From Chlorokybus atmophyticus (lineage: Eukaryota > Streptophyta > Chlorokybophyceae > Chlorokybales > Chlorokybaceae), in assembly GCA_009103225.1 (NCBI GenBank), contig RHPI01000026.1, positions 717,831 through 781,830 on the forward strand: DNA of 64,000 bases, read 5' to 3'. Each line of letters starts with the position of its first letter. The stretch's first letter is position 1. The translations under genes and the position numbers were made by a program. Below, one piece after another: positions 44,365 to 58,123 of the stretch. The notes beneath the pieces are model-generated. The model worked only from the letters and a program-made list of their open reading frames with translations. It was not told the DNA's origin and did no database searches.

Positions 44365-45598
44365 TGAGGTGACGATAGCTGTGTGGCAGGCTATGCACAA
44401 GCGGGCCTGTGCGTGCGTGCATGCGTGCACGAGTGTGTGCGTGCGTGCGTGCAGATAAGGCTGTGCATGCTACGGCCTTCTTGCTTTCGTCTCCTACCTT
44501 AGTAACTTCATCGATGGCTCGATTGTGTCTCTAACATTGACATTGAAGTGCACATGGATGCATTTGTAAATATCCGCGGCTCGCTTGCTTGGAGTAGAAC
44601 ATAAAGTACACGCACGATACACCGCACTGATTCAGCAATTTTCCTACATCTAACACAGCACACCACACCAAACAGTCAGACCACTCTCAGGCAGAAAACA
44701 TCGTTTGCAAGCACTGCGTAGAGCATATTGTGAGAGGGTGTGGGGCGGAGATCGAGGAGGGAGAGAAGCGACAAAGAGTTCTGTGTTTGCGTATGTAGGA
44801 TTGTGGGAGATGAAAGACTGACAAGCTCGTCGTGCGTACATGTATTGACCTGTTTGACTGGCATGCATGCATGCATGCATGCATGCATGACAAACGGGGG
44901 GTGGTGGGGTAATGGTAGTGCTAGTACTAGCTATTCCATAGTGAGCTAGGCAGAAATGTTCATCCATAGCCCGGTGGTTGACTACTTATACGATACTATA
45001 GATAATGCAAAAACTAGCTGAGGTACATGCCAAGCCAACTTCGCAAGCAACAACAAGTCCAATGCTTGACATATTTGTATGTATGTGTGCTGCCAGCATG
45101 GTGTGAGTGTCGAGGCGGATGCCGCATATGTTGAGCTTTTGGTGATGGTGTTGGGTGCGTGTGCGTGTGGTGGCGCTTGTGCTTTGTGTTGATACGCATG
45201 CTAGATGTTGCCAATTGAACACTTGCACGTTCATCATAACAATGAGAGAAAGGTGCTGCAAGCATGATGATGACATGGTGGAGATCTTCGCGCCATGTGA
45301 GTGCGGCCTAACGCATATGCGTGATCACACTTGCATCTTTGGTGCACACAGCGCCAGCAGCTTGAATCTTCACCGGCAACACAAGCAATGAAAGGATGCG
45401 CTAAATGCAAAGGTTGCCAGCTAGGCCTGACAGTTATAGCCACGCTTTGCATAACATTCAATGCATGCACACACCGCAGAGTGCAATGCATTCTTGATTA
45501 TGCAGACAGCCCAGTTCATAGGTTGCCAACTCCTTGCATGCTGGGCACATTAACAGCAATTGTATGGCCCACTTTGCATTGTCACCACTAGGTAGAAA
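44365..45598. other. Intergenic, no recognised gene
   Basis: Between the CACTA element and R2. Contains TGCG-type alternating tracts (44400-44455) and a (GCAT)n run (44861-44888). No supported exon. Confidence 0.5.
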
Positions 45599-45837
45599 CC
45601 AGACCCAGACATGTGCAGTCGCTACACTGTCTGCAACATACACACATATTGGGCAATGCTGACACACAAGCTGGACATACGCACCGGTGCACACAACAGC
45701 ACATTATTTGACATGTACGCCTGCACGAAAGACAATAGCCCACACGCGGACAGTATACATATACTGCTAGCTATACCACAAGAGCTAACTCAACGAAAGC
45801 GAATTGCGCTCAACCTGCAACTGCAAGCTGGTCGCAG

Positions 45838-48095
45838 CTACGCGTCACTCAGATTAAGCGATGCCACATCTGCAGCCACAACATCGGTCCGATACGTGTC
45901 TTGCAAGCCGAGCGGGAAGAACAAGTCGCGCAGCTTGCGTGCAACGCGTCGCAGCTGGTCGCTGTCTATCCTGCTCAAGACCTTGTCCTCAAATAAGAGT
46001 GTCATAGCCGTCCATTTGCTGTCAATGGCCGAGGGGAAGCCGAAGGGCGCCTTGCGCCAATGCAATCCACCTTGCGTCGCCCAATACAGAAATACATACA
46101 AGGCCGATTCGAGCTCGGAAGAAACTGTTTGCGGCCTTTTTTGCAACGTCGTGATGGCCATGAACAAAGGCGTCCCCGTTGCAAACCCGTCGGTCGCTGC
46201 CTGCAAACATATGCACATATCTTCATGCAATGTACAACAAAGCAAATTGACAACATGCAAGTATATCACATGGGCTTGTATGACGGTACCTGACTCAAAA
46301 GACGAGCTTCACCGAAGTCGATGAGCATGATGCTCCCATCAGCTCTGCCAACCACGTTGAATGCAGAGATATCTCCGTGAAGATAGCCTCTGTCTGCAAT
46401 TGCACCGATAGCAGCACATAGCTGCTCGAATGCTCTCACAATCATCAATGGCTCTTGTGGTGAAAAAAGGTCGCCAACGGGCTGCATGACCAAATAATGC
46501 TTTTCATCGTCATTGTCGACTGCCATGCCCACGAGGTTGACAACGCTGTCGACCTCGGTCAATGCTACCAAAGCTTGTCTCTGTCAAGCAGCCACATGTT
46601 GACATACAGCACATTCAACAACACTGTCCGTGCGCTACCACACCTTGATGCCCGTTTGCTGTCATTGTATGCATGTAAGCAATTGCACACCTCACGTTCC
46701 TGTTGCTCCGCGTTGTGGCTGTGCTTGGCAATGGCCCAGCCATGGTCAGGTTGTAGCTCGCCGCGATAGACGTAGGAGATGAGCGGTGATAGCATGCCTT
46801 CATCCTTGCTGCTTGACTCCTTCATGAGAAACAGCTTCTCCAGAGATTTGCCATTATAATGCCCACTGTATAGTCGTAAAGGAGATGGTAGATATGGCCG
46901 CCTGTAACCCAAAGTCTCTGGTGCTGTACACCATAACCGAACCAGGGTCTGCAGAGCTGGAGACCTCCGGTCCAAAGTAAACGCCTGTTGTGGGGTACAG
47001 CGAATAGTCCCGAGCCTGTCCAAGCTCCACAGTTGCAAGCAATCGATACCACCCGTGATTGCCACCCACTCATTGCGGGCAGGCTGCTCCCTCTTTAGAT
47101 CCTCCAAGAGCACCTTTATCTGATACAAGGCTTCACGTTGCAACGTCGTTTCCCGAAGGGCTTTCTTGACCTCAACATACCACACAATGTGTGGAGCTGT
47201 TGCATAGGCAGAGTCCGTAATTGTAAGATCTGGTTTTCGGTGTAGTCCGGGAACGCCGGTTGCATGTGTATCCTGCACATGCAACCGGCGTTCCTGCCCT
47301 CCTCCGGGCCTCACGGACTGCAACTTGGACAGGATTGTGTAATAAAGCTTTTGCACAGGCTCTTCGAGTTGTTGCTGGCTGGCCTCAAGAAAACGCGCTT
47401 GAACGTCTTGTGCTTGAAGGAGAGATGTCAACACGTCTTCTTCAACGTAGGCCAACTTTGCAAGCAACTCTTCAGTGTAAATAGCAGACTCCATGAGCTT
47501 TTTGCCGGCTTCTACTGGCTGCGTGACTGTCGTAGCAAGCCTGTCATAGCGCGCCAATCGTTCTTCAAGCCGCTCCAGGTCCTCTAGTGTGACAGGTCTG
47601 GCAGATGGCGCACCTGCACGAATGCACCCGCCGGAGTCAGCACAAAGTACAAGACAGTCAAACGTGCACACTCGTGCGAACAAGCCATTGAGACATCGAG
47701 GGAGGTGGGGAGCAAATAGGGTGCTGTGCGATGCAGCTCCTGGAGCATACTTGTTTGCAAGACACCCATGGCCAAGGCAGACACAGTATGTCTTGTAAAG
47801 CACACATGGCCAAGGCCAGGGCGAGTAGTAAGACCTCACCTGGGCCAGCAAGAGGGGCTTGCTGCTGTGGCACAACAGCGATTTCATACTCAGCGCCAGC
47901 ATTGAATGTGATATCGGAAAGCATCTCCAACTGACCCGAGCAATGGCCGACGCGCACGAAGACTTCACCAAGCTTCACAAAAAACTGCGAGGCCTGGTAA
48001 GCTTCCAGCACGAAAGCAACTTTCACCCGTCCTTCCAGCAGCAAAAACGATGTTTGGCTGCCACCCGCCTTGGTAAAGTGCACAAGCGGATTCAT
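45838..48095 (-). CDS. Nuclease-like domain plus FunK1-like protein kinase, four exons (copy B)
   Basis: Second copy of the gene at 10640-12894. Exons 48095-47840, 47613-46644, 46578-46290 and 46200-45838 keep all splice sites and give about 625 residues. The same landmarks are present: RKPDLTI, VWYVEVKKAL, KLFLMKES, YLHGDISAFNVV, LIDFGEA, GTPLFMAI. Relative to copy A it has one codon less near LEDLERLEERL, one more in SLEKLFLM and one more in DNDDEKHY; no frame-shifting indel lies in an exon, whereas the upstream non-coding DNA has 2-base indels. That suggests recent duplication, selection on the protein, or both. The 5' end has the same uncertainty as in copy A. Confidence 0.65.
47250..47294. 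repeat. Perfect 19-bp inverted repeat inside the coding exon (copy B)
   Basis: Arms 47250-47268 and 47276-47294, identical to copy A at 12046-12090. Confidence 0.92.
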
Positions 48096-48928
48096 TGAAA
48101 TGGGTTGCTTATCACCCCTCTGGCCCTGTTGCTGAGCACATAAGAGCAGAAACACAATACCACTTGAGTGACAAGCTGTATCAAGATGGCTGAGCGCGGC
48201 GTTGAGCGGGAGACAGGATGGCTGGCAGACCACATGACAGTACCAAGCAACACAGAGAGAGACAGAGCGAGAGAGAGCTGATACCTGCCGCTATGGGATG
48301 ATCCGCCGCAGTCGCAGCAGGCAGAGGGGAGCCTCCAGCAGCAGCGCTTGCAGCGGCCAGGCCGGGTGGTCAATGCAGGAAAAAGGAGGGCGGCACTGTC
48401 CTGCGTCCCGCGCCCGGGCTGCCCGCTGGTCGTTCTCCCTATCTCCAGCGGCTGTGACCAACGCCGTCGTCGTTGCCTTGCCCCGCCGCAAGCCGTGCAA
48501 GCCTCTTCGGATCCTTCTTCTGCCCGTGGTCACCCAAAAACCTGTTGACAAGCATTGCCACTTAACACACAGTGACAGATTGCGCATTTGACAGGTTCAT
48601 GTGTTTAGTGCCGTGCAAAGCCACTGCGCTTGTTTGGGCGTTATCAGCTTGTTTCATGACAAGCAGTGTGTCCTGTGAATGCAAATGCGCAGCAAGTGTG
48701 CATGTGCGGGCATAAACAGCTTCTAAGACATGGAGTACGTTCTGTTTGTTGCATTGCACAGCTACTGCGCAGTGCAGGCATGAACAGCTGTTTCTAGAAG
48801 CAAGCTGTCCTATACGAAAACATGACATCTCTCCCGCTCAAGGGAGTTGAGCAAAAGAGACATGACGAGAGGCTCGGAGGCACACGACATGTGAGAAGAG
48901 CGAGAGAGAGCGCGCGAGCGAGCGAGCG

Positions 48929-49338
<410 letters not shown>

Positions 49339-50571
49339 CTACCTGCCACCGTGCGATGAGGTAAAGGTGGGGGGGCTGATCCGCCATCGCCGCAGGCACA
49401 GGGGACCCTCAGGCAGCAGCGCTTGTATGCGGAGGACGGCCGGCGTTATCCTCCCTCACCGCGCACAGAGGGCTGGCCGCTGGTCGTACCCTCACTCGCT
49501 TTCTCTCTGTCGGACTACCGTGCCGTCGTCGCCTTTGCCCCGCCGCCGCCGCCGTTGCCGCCGCCGTTGCGCCATTAACCTCTTCTCTCAGAGTTGACAC
49601 GGCGACAGTGCTGCTTGCGTTGCTCTGTGCAATGATGTGTGCGGCAGCACGGAACGTTGTGGCATGTATAAGGGGTATGGTACTGTGCCAGCATGTATAG
49701 GGTACAAGTCGTATTCTACATTTGCAGACTGTGCGTGACGTGTCGAATGGTGCAGTGGCCAGCGACTAGCGCTGTAATGACACCCATGTACGGTTGTCTG
49801 TGGAAGAGTGCAAAGCATCGTGACTGGCAATGCTGCCTTGGCGAGCCCTTGGTGAGCTGAGCAACTACACGCATGATTTTGCGCCGCGCTGGCTTGCTGT
49901 AAGATACTCAATGCAGCAAGGCATAGTTGTGACAGGTATGATCAAACCGCATTGTTCAGCGTCTGCTGCATGCCTGGATGGAGAGGGTGCACATGAGCTC
50001 ATGCATGTGACCAGTGGACAGTATATGATACATGCGATGTGGAAGAGGAAGTGTATAAGAGATAGTACGCCAGGTTAGTAACATGCATGGTGACACACAT
50101 ATCATGCCCTGTCATGCACAACGTGCAGCATACAATACATGCAATGGCATGCCAATACTTTATATACCACCGGGCTGCTGCTAGCTCCTACCCAACTCAC
50201 TAACCCCTACCCTGTTAGCTCACACAGCATGCATGTAGTCAAGTAGGTACCTGCCCACACAGGCGCCGTGCCTAAGCAGGTGCAAAAAATCATGGTGCAA
50301 CATGCACTCGGCATTCCAACAGACACCACACATGCATGTCTATGATACCGTATGCATGCATGTGCAGAGTACCACAACAGTACATTAGGGCAGTAACTGA
50401 CCACACATGTGTGGCAAAAATGACATTCACAGTTTGCAGAACTCTACTTTACAAGGGCACTTGCGCACGCAACTGCCGCCGATGCCACGCAACGACCTCA
50501 GCGTACTGCAAGTTGCCCTCAAAGATGTCGAGAGCGCTGCCCACATACACATCAACATGTCTAGTTTCGCA

Positions 50572-50788
50572 CACGTGCATTCAATTGTACCCACCTTGTC
50601 TGATAAGCTCTCAAAGTATGACCAGTCTACTGCTGCACATTGCGCTTATGTCCGGTGCAGTAGTTGTCCGCCACGACCACCTGATGCCCCGCCGCCATCA
50701 ACCTGCTTTGCCATACAACATGAGAGTAAGTGAGGGAAGGAGGAGGAGGAGGGGGAGGAGGAGGGGGGCTTGCCTGTCAATGCATGAC
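50572..50788 (-). pseudogene. Captured UXS fragment in R2
   Basis: Same content and orientation as 14946-15148: complement of the end of UXS exon 1, intron 1, exon 2 and the first bases of intron 2. Confidence 0.8.
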
Positions 50789-50868
50789 AAATACCATGCG
50801 ACAGTACCCAGTTCTTGCTCCATGTCTTCGGCAGCTTTGGGCGCGTTGCCTCAAAAATAGTAGGTAGT

Positions 50869-52247
50869 TGTACCTAAGCGAACCCTCAGCCGAAGCCAGC
50901 CTACCCTTTCCGCTCCTCCCCGAGGGACATGCATGCTTCTATTACAACGAGTGACCGAACAGATTCAACCCACCACGCAGCGCCATTGAGCAAATTGATA
51001 TGCGCTTATTTTATTGGATGTGTGCGTGGACATTGCAAACAACTTAACAAACCTAGCTCGCCTATGCGCTTCTTCCTCATGATCCGTTGAACCACATCGT
51101 ACAAGCAAAACAGTTTGTAGTCTTCATCCCATAGCATCCTTACAAGCCTCGAACACAAGCTCTATTGAAAAGACTGAAGGCGAGCATCACTAGTAGTACT
51201 AGGATATCAGCCATCACTTGCTTTGCCGCCGACGCCTAATGACCTCATAGCGACCGGCCTTTGCTGCTTTCTAACGAGGCAAAAGTTATGTGGTGGCACA
51301 GCTGGAAACGCAAGACATACCTGAGAAGGTAAGCGCATGCATGCCTCAGGCTGCTGCATGGCTGACGCAACCCTGTCATCCACAAGCTTCTTCGGTTTCC
51401 ATCTGGCACTCGTGCTTGCGCGCCTTTTTGAGCGGTGTGCAAGCACTTGCTGCACACAACGATACCACAGTGCTAGCCACACATACCCTTCCGACAATAA
51501 TGGTGCACTACGTAGTCATGTATCTATGTGGTCAAAGACACAACATACCCTAACTTCATCGTTTATGGACGCATCACCATCGTGCTATAATGCAACGGTG
51601 TCAACAAGTGTAGCCCCTCCCACCTCATGTGTCACTCCTGGACTGAACTGTACCACAACTGCTTAAGGGATTGAACACGTTGCACAAACAGCAATACGTG
51701 CGCGTCGTGCTGCAGCGGTGAATGGTGCGAGATATGGTGCGGCGGTCTCGACTTTTCTGTGCATTGAGCGGAACCGATGGATAGTGCTGTCGTTGATGCC
51801 GCTAGGGTACGGCGCTTTCGGGACGTGGAAGTTCTGAAAAGGAGGCAGCAGAGCTTGACAAACAATGTCTTTGGTTGGCAACTATTAACAAGTACAGGCG
51901 CGTGCACACCCTGTGCATGCATCGAGAATTGAACTCCAAACCGATGTCCATTGACTCTACTGCTTTGCAGGTAACAAATGACGCTCATTTGCACATTTAT
52001 AGTTGGTAAATAACTAGCTGCATGCCGCCAGCCTTGCGTGTGTCACGATGTGTACAAATTGATGCAGAAAGCAGCTTTTGCAGCTTGCGTGCAGCATGCA
52101 GCTTGTGATAGCATGGCGTCACAAGTATGGTGCCAATTGTTGTTGGCAGCATGCAGCACACAAACTGCTTCCACGCATATCTGGAGGACGGCTCATTCTT
52201 ACACACCAGTTACTGGTCAAGACAATCGCGCAGTCTGCACACTCCTT
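50869..52247. other. Non-coding right part of R2
   Basis: No supported coding region. Open frames here are short, on both strands, and not conserved as proteins in R1. Confidence 0.5.
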
Positions 52248-52514
52248 GGCAACTCATTCCTTGCTGATCAAACCCATGCACAGGCGCCGCACAACCGTTG
52301 ACTGTCTTAAAGTTAAATGACAAGCAAATACTGCAAGACACAAGCTTGCCAAGAAGACCATGTTCCCTACAAGCTCGCAAAGGAGAAAAGCAAGTGTCCA
52401 AAGTTGTCGCATGCATGGCAAAGCAAACACAACCACACGGACTTGTCTTGGCAAAGAGCCTTGCCACGCGTGAGCAGAAATCAGCACACGCACGAGGGCA
52501 ATATGCAGCACCTT

Positions 52515-52904
52515 ATTGATGTGTTTGCTCCGATAGCGCTGCGCTTCATCTTCACACGCACCAGCGCCATGCGCCCGTCCTGCTGCTGCTGCTGCTCCTC
52601 CGGCTGCACAGCCGCCTCGCCTAGCCAACATGCGCATCATCCAAAGCCTTCTCAGAAGCCTGCGTAGCCATGCCTCCCCCTCCTCCGCCTCCGCTATGGT
52701 TTTCTGTGGAACTTTGCGGATGGCATCGAGTATATTGTTTGGTGGGCGCCATGCTGGCGACTGGGAGTGAGGTGGCGGCGAGGGCGAGGGGGCTTCAGGC
52801 GGTCCGCCGACCGCCAGATGGCCTGACAGCTGCACCTGGCCGCTTGCTGCGCAGCCCATGTCCCTAAAGCCAGCCTGCTGCTGCCGCTGCTGCGTGGGCA
52901 ACAA
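52515..52904 (-). CDS. Hypothetical Ala/Arg-rich exon
   Basis: An open minus-strand frame (it extends to 52254) codes for a Pro/Ser-rich start, a helical stretch (NILDAIRKVPQKTIAEAEEGE) and an Ala/Gly-rich part coded by GCC/GCA repeats. A donor-like CAATAAG|GTGCTG lies near 52515, after which the frame becomes hydrophobic and overlaps non-coding DNA. No family is recognised; it may be a single exon of an unknown gene or a chance GC-rich frame. Confidence 0.25.
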
Positions 52905-53976
52905 CCGGTGCGTTTGCCTGTTATGCCTGTGATGCCTGTTGTGCTAAGGTAGCCTGTGCCCTTTGTGCTCGTGCATGCATGAGTGTGGCGTGTAGCGCTG
53001 TTACGGTGCCGTCTAGGAGGGTTGTTTTCAGGCTACTGCACAGCTTGTCTGCGTGAGCGAATGTGTTTCATGCGATTCAAGCTTTGTGCAGCTATCATAC
53101 AATCAACGTACGGCGTCGAGAACTAGGGTTTCCACGCTGAGTGCAAGTCTAACTTGCAGCGCAGGACAAGTACAGTCATTACCAATCCAACCATGGCTAT
53201 GTTCAGAACTTGCATGCAGTGACATGCTAGGCCAACGCGATATAAGCGTCACCACCCAACCAATAATAACAAGCAGCATGGCCGCTACAATGCATAAGTT
53301 CAGCTACTACTACTACTTTGTCAGTCAAACGTTCCACCCAAGCAACCGCAGCTAACAAGCGAGTGGACCCGCTGCGCGCTCCTTGCGGGTATTGGCAAGT
53401 GCAACGAGGGAACCGTGCATGGGCGTGTGTGCGCGCATTTATGTGTACTCTTGTGCATGCATCGGGCTGGCTGAGTGCTTACTCTTTTACTCTTCCATGA
53501 AAGGAGCGGTGGCCACTAGAAGTTTCACGAGCGGTACGCGATCAATGCGGTTTTGCCCCTGTATTGGTGTCCATGATGTACGTGCTGGCCACATGTGAGG
53601 GAACCGTGCATGGGCGTGTGTGCGCGCATTCATGTGTACTCTTGTGCATGCATCGGGCTGGCTGAGTGCTTACTCTTTTACTCTTCCATGAAAGGAGCGG
53701 TGGCCACTAGAAATTTCACGAGCGGTACGCGATTAATGCGGTTTCGCCCCTGTATTGGTGTCCATGATGTACGTGCTGGCCACATGTTATCTCTTGGCGT
53801 GGGCATTCAACAGCACGTGAGCAACATGTCCCACTGTGGCAGGGCAAAGTCAAGTAGATAGTTGAAGTCATGGTGGGATGTGCCTCAGGAGGGGAGGGCG
53901 ACTGAAGGGCCCCGGGGTTGAGAACTACGTGCCACAGGCGTAGAGAACTGCATGTCTGAGCTGTCCGTAAAGGATG
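52905..53976. other. Intergenic with a 191-bp tandem duplication
   Basis: No gene recognised. 53406-53596 is repeated at 53597-53787 with very few differences. Confidence 0.6.
53406..53787. repeat. 191-bp tandem duplication (two copies)
   Basis: Units 53406-53596 and 53597-53787 both begin GAGGGAACCGTGCATGGG and end in GGCCACATGT; they differ at only a few bases. Confidence 0.93.
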
Positions 53977-54219
53977 TACCAAGGAGACACTCTCCCTGGC
54001 GGGCACGTCATTATGCTGGGCTCAATCGTACCCAACCAGGCTGCAGCGTTTGAGACAATCACGTCGTATCGTGGTGGGTGATCAAACGTGGAAAATAAAT
54101 TTGCTTTTTTTTTGGTTTTTAGGATCAAGGCAGCTCTTAACACGATACTCATACATGGGGCGTGCAAGTTGGAGGCGGGGTTCACGCCAGGCAATGCGGC
54201 GCTCTACTTGGATGCCTGA
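53977..54219 (+). CDS. Unidentified two-exon C-terminal coding fragment
   Basis: Exons 53977-54077 and 54123-54219 join in phase 2 over a 45-base intron with a GTGATC donor and a strong TTTTTTTTTGGTTTTTAG acceptor, ending at TGA. The 65-residue product (DTLPGGHVIMLGSIVPNQ ... LIHGACKLEAGFTPGNAALY) is not low-complexity and both sides of the junction look protein-like. Upstream exons are not identifiable; the gene may be a remnant. I do not recognise the family. The chromovirus inserted 170 bases downstream. Confidence 0.35.
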
Positions 54220-54393
54220 GCCAGCCACGTTATTGTCACCTCAGTATGCGCATTCGTGCGTGTGTGCGCATGCTGGTGTAAATGCGCGTGTGTGCGCACG
54301 CGAGCAAGTGAGTGAGTGTGCATGCGCATGTGTGTTGGAGCCTGGATGTGGTTCTGGTGAAGCTCAATGCCCCATCATATCATCGTGTGCAGC

Positions 54394-55035
54394 TGTAACG
54401 ATGCTCGTGCTCACACACACAGCACACAAGTCATACAACACATGTGTGCAGCTGAGCACAATCTTCACACCGGAACCTTGCCTTCACTCGCGCACGCACG
54501 CACGCGTCGAGCGCGCACACGCACACGAACACTACTACTTCTCACGCCAAGCAAGAACGCAGCAGTGTGCCTTGGACCACAACTCCCTCAAGCATGCACC
54601 AGCATACTCATAGCAGAGAGCAGAAAACAAAGTTGGTTGCATTACACAGGGTTTTTCTATTTATACAAGCACTAGGAAGAAATAGCCTAATTAACAGGCA
54701 TTTCATTATTCACTACCAAATCTAAAGGCAGGTCCAAGTGCAGGCTCCCCGCCACGCGCGTTGGGCCTTCGGCGGCTGTGTGGCTGTGCAGTCCGCGTCA
54801 CCTGGCACTGCACAGCGCGTGTCCAGTCAGCGGCTGTGTCACAACCGCGTGGCAGGTGGGTCACGTCGCCGAATTAGCTGCTGTCGAGCAGGTCGCAGGC
54901 GAGTCGCGCGCGGCAGCAGGGGCAGGCGCCACATGGGCTTAATAAAGCTCATAAAAGCCCTCATCAAGCCAGCAAAAAAGGCAAAATAAGTACTTTATGT
55001 ACAATAAAATACAAAAAATGCCCCAGGCTGTTACA
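54394..55035 (-). repeat. Chromovirus 3' LTR
   Basis: 642 bases, TGTAAC...GTTACA. On the minus strand a purine-rich CCCCGGGGGGAAGGGG (55036-55051) precedes it as polypurine tract. Confidence 0.9.
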
Positions 55036-58000
55036 CCCCTTCCCCCCCGGGGGAGCTTCGTCCTCGAAGCTGACGACTGCCTCCTCTGGCCTTGTAGTCT
55101 TGCAAGACCTGTTTGGCATTGGTAAAGCTCTCCTCGGGCTCGTATGTCGCCTCGTGCATTGGATAGCCACGCCACTTCACCAAATACTTGCGCACGCCTC
55201 GGATCAGCTTGTCCGTGACAATTGCTTCCACTTCCCACTCAGCCTCACCTTCACGAACCACATCTGGAGGCGGACGAGCTGGTGGCTCCCCTCGATAACC
55301 TTTAAGAAGCGAGACATGAAAAACAGGGTGCACATGCATGGTATTGGGCAGCTCCAGCTTGTAGGCCACCTTCGAGATGACCTTGATCACTTTAAAGGGC
55401 CCAAACCATCGCTCACTCAGCTTGCGCACCCCCGTGACCAGCTGCACATGCTTGGTTGAAAGCATTACAAGGTCACCCTCCTCGAACACAACATCCTTGC
55501 GACGCGCATCGGCGTATTGCTTTTGCCGGTTTTGCGCCACAAGCAGAGCCTCTCGAGCTGCCTTGGTAATGTCGGCACACCTTTCAAGAAAGCCGTCCAC
55601 GGCCTCCACATCTGAACTTTGCATGCTAGGCACCCACGCCGTCAATGGCGTCAATGGATGTTGCCCATAGTTCATAAGGAAAGGTGTCACGCCCGTGCTT
55701 GCACTCTTGTGGTTGTTAATGGTGAACTCAATCAGCTCCAGCATGTCTCCCCAATTGTCTTGGCGGCTGTTCACATAGCACCGTAGCATGTCTTCGATGA
55801 CGCGGTTGGCGCGCTCCGTTTGGCCGTCCGTTTCAGGGTGGTACGCGGTGCTGAACTTCAAGCTCGTGCCTAGAGTTGCGTGGAGAGCTCTCCAAAAGTT
55901 GCCAGTAAACCGCGGGTCTCTATCATTGATAATGCTTCTTGGAAGGCCATGAGAGCGCACCACATGCTTGATGAACAACTTGGCAGCCTCGGGAGCTGTG
56001 CAAGTCTCCGTACATGGCGCCAATCGCACCATTTTGCTAGTCTTGTCCACAAACACCAAGATAGCATCATGCCCTTCACGTGTCCGTGGCAGCCCCGTGA
56101 TGAAGTCAAGAGTAACTTGCTCCCACTTCGTCAAAGGTATCGGCAATGGTTGGAGCAGCCCACTGGCGCGTTGATTGCTCGCCTTCACCCTTTGACAAGT
56201 GTCGCACAATGCCACATAGTCCTTAACGTCACGATGCATCTCCGACCAGAAAAATTTCTGTTTCAACAAGGCTAGTGTCCGTTCCAGCCCTTGATGACCA
56301 GCCATTGGCACATCATGCGCTTCCTTCATCAATGCCACGCGCATGTGCGCAATGTTGGGTATGTACATGCGATCGCCATGCCATAGCAGCCCGTCCTTCA
56401 ATGCCCAAAGGCCGCTATGTTCAGTCCCATTCTCCAACGCCTCAATGGTCTTCTCCCCCACCGCGTCCTCATGCAATAAGGCACGGATCTGGTCAAGCCA
56501 CTTGGGCTGCACTTGCACCACCGTTTCAAGCGCGTTGAGTTGACGGCTTAATGCGTCCGCAACCTTATTTGAAGAGCCCGGCTTGTACTTCACTTCAAAG
56601 TCGAAGAGTTGGAAGAACTCGAGCCAACGAGCTTGCCGCCGTGAGAGGTGAGGCTGCGTTTGAAGGTACCTTAATGGCGAGTGGTCCGTCTCAAGTGTGA
56701 ACCGCTTGCCTTCAAGGAAACAACGCCATTGCCGTAGCGCTAGCACCTGCGCCAGCAATTCCTTCTCATGAACGGGGTAGTTGAGCTCAGCCCCGCTCAT
56801 CTTCTTGCTGAAATAGGCCACCGGTTGCAAGCCGTTGCCGTGATCCTGCTGCAAAACAGCCCCAATAGCCTTGTCGGACGCATCACACGCCACCACAAAG
56901 GGCAATTGCATGTTGGGATGCAGCAGCACGGGAGCCGATGTCAGGGCCTCTTTCAAGTCGGAAAATGCCTTTGTTGCAGCCTCCGACCAGCTCCAAGCCA
57001 CCCCCTTCCTCAACAATGCCGTCAATGGTGCCGCCAAGTGCGAAAAGCCCTTTACAAACTTACGATAGTAGCCGGCAAGCCCTAGGAACGACATGACACC
57101 CTTCACGTCCTTCGGGGCAGCCCAATCGCGCACCGCGGCAAGCTTGCTTGGATCTGCCTTGATTCCTTGCTTGGATACAATGTGGCCAATGTATTCTACC
57201 TCTTCAAGCAAGAAGCGGCTTGTTGAGCTGAGCAAACAACTTGTGTGTACGTAAACGCTGCATCACCTCGTGTAGCAATGCCCCGTGCTCTCTCTTGTTC
57301 TTTGTGTACACAAGGATGTCGTCGAGGTACACTAGCACGCCCTTGCCAATCAGATCAGCAAAGACCTCATTCATCAAGGTTTGAAAGGTTGCCGGAGCAT
57401 TTGTCATGCCAAAGGACATCACCAACCACTCATAGTGGCCATAGCGAGTGTTGAAAGCCGTCTTCTCAACGTCTTCGGGCGCAACACGGATCTGATGGTA
57501 GCCACCAGCTAGGTCCAAGCTTGAGAAGAACTCAGCACCCTCGAGCTGCTCCAACAACTCATCAATGCGTGGCAAAGGGAACACATTCTTCTTGGTGATG
57601 TTGTTGAGTGGCCGATAGTCGATGCACATGCGCAAGGCTCCGCTCTTCTTACGTACAAATAGGATAGGTGCACCGTAAGGAGACTTGCTGTGCCTGATGT
57701 ACCCACGTTGTAGAAGGTCCTCGACTTGGCTCCTCGCCTCTTCGAGTTCAGCCGGAGACAACTTGTACACCGGTCGGTACGGCGGCTTGTGCACGCCCTC
57801 TATCAGTTCCACACGGTGATCAACACTTCGCGTGGGTGGCAGACCAGCTGGTAGCCCATCCACCATGACGTCTTTGAACTCTTCAAGCAACCTCTGCACC
57901 TCGGGGTCCTTCGAACTCTCCGAACCAGTGCCGACCAGCTCCAAGTCCGACTTGGGAGGTGTCTCACGCACCATGCACAGCCATGCATCCTTCACATTGA

Positions 58001-58046
58001 TCCCGGACCAGATCTGCTCCATCTTGGTCTTAGAAACTTGTGACAC
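55031..58046 (-). pseudogene. Chromovirus pol: RT, RNase H, integrase, chromodomain (one frameshift)
   Basis: 58046-57204 and 57235-55031 are two frames of one pol. RT: YRPVYKLSPAELEEARSQVE, FSSLDLAGGYHQIRV, SFGMTNAPATFQ, VLVYLDDILVY. After the break at about 57215: YIGHIVSKQGIKADPSKL, YYRKFVKGFSHLAAPLT, RNase H PFVVACDASDKAIGAVL and TLETDHSPLRYL. Integrase: H2C2 (GHQGLERTL...CDTCQRVK), core (DFITGLP, NDRDPRFTGNFW, PETDGQTERANRV), GPF-type motif RWFGPFKVIKV, and a C-terminal chromodomain (EWEVEAIVTDKLIRG, YLVKWRGYPMHEATYEP). The chromodomain binds methylated histone tails and guides integration. A single small indel separates the frames; otherwise pol is open over 1,000 codons, so the insertion is recent. 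Confidence 0.93.
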
Positions 58047-58123
58047 CAGCTCTGGAACCCCTCCCCTTGAGCTAGAAGCATGTTGTGGTGCAGCTTGCTG
58101 GCGCGCCGTCGTGTCGTGCGCGT

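Noticed and set aside
52254-52514. Extension of the Ala/Arg-rich frame to 52254
   Set aside because: Composition changes sharply at a good donor-like site, and the remainder overlaps the border of repeat R.
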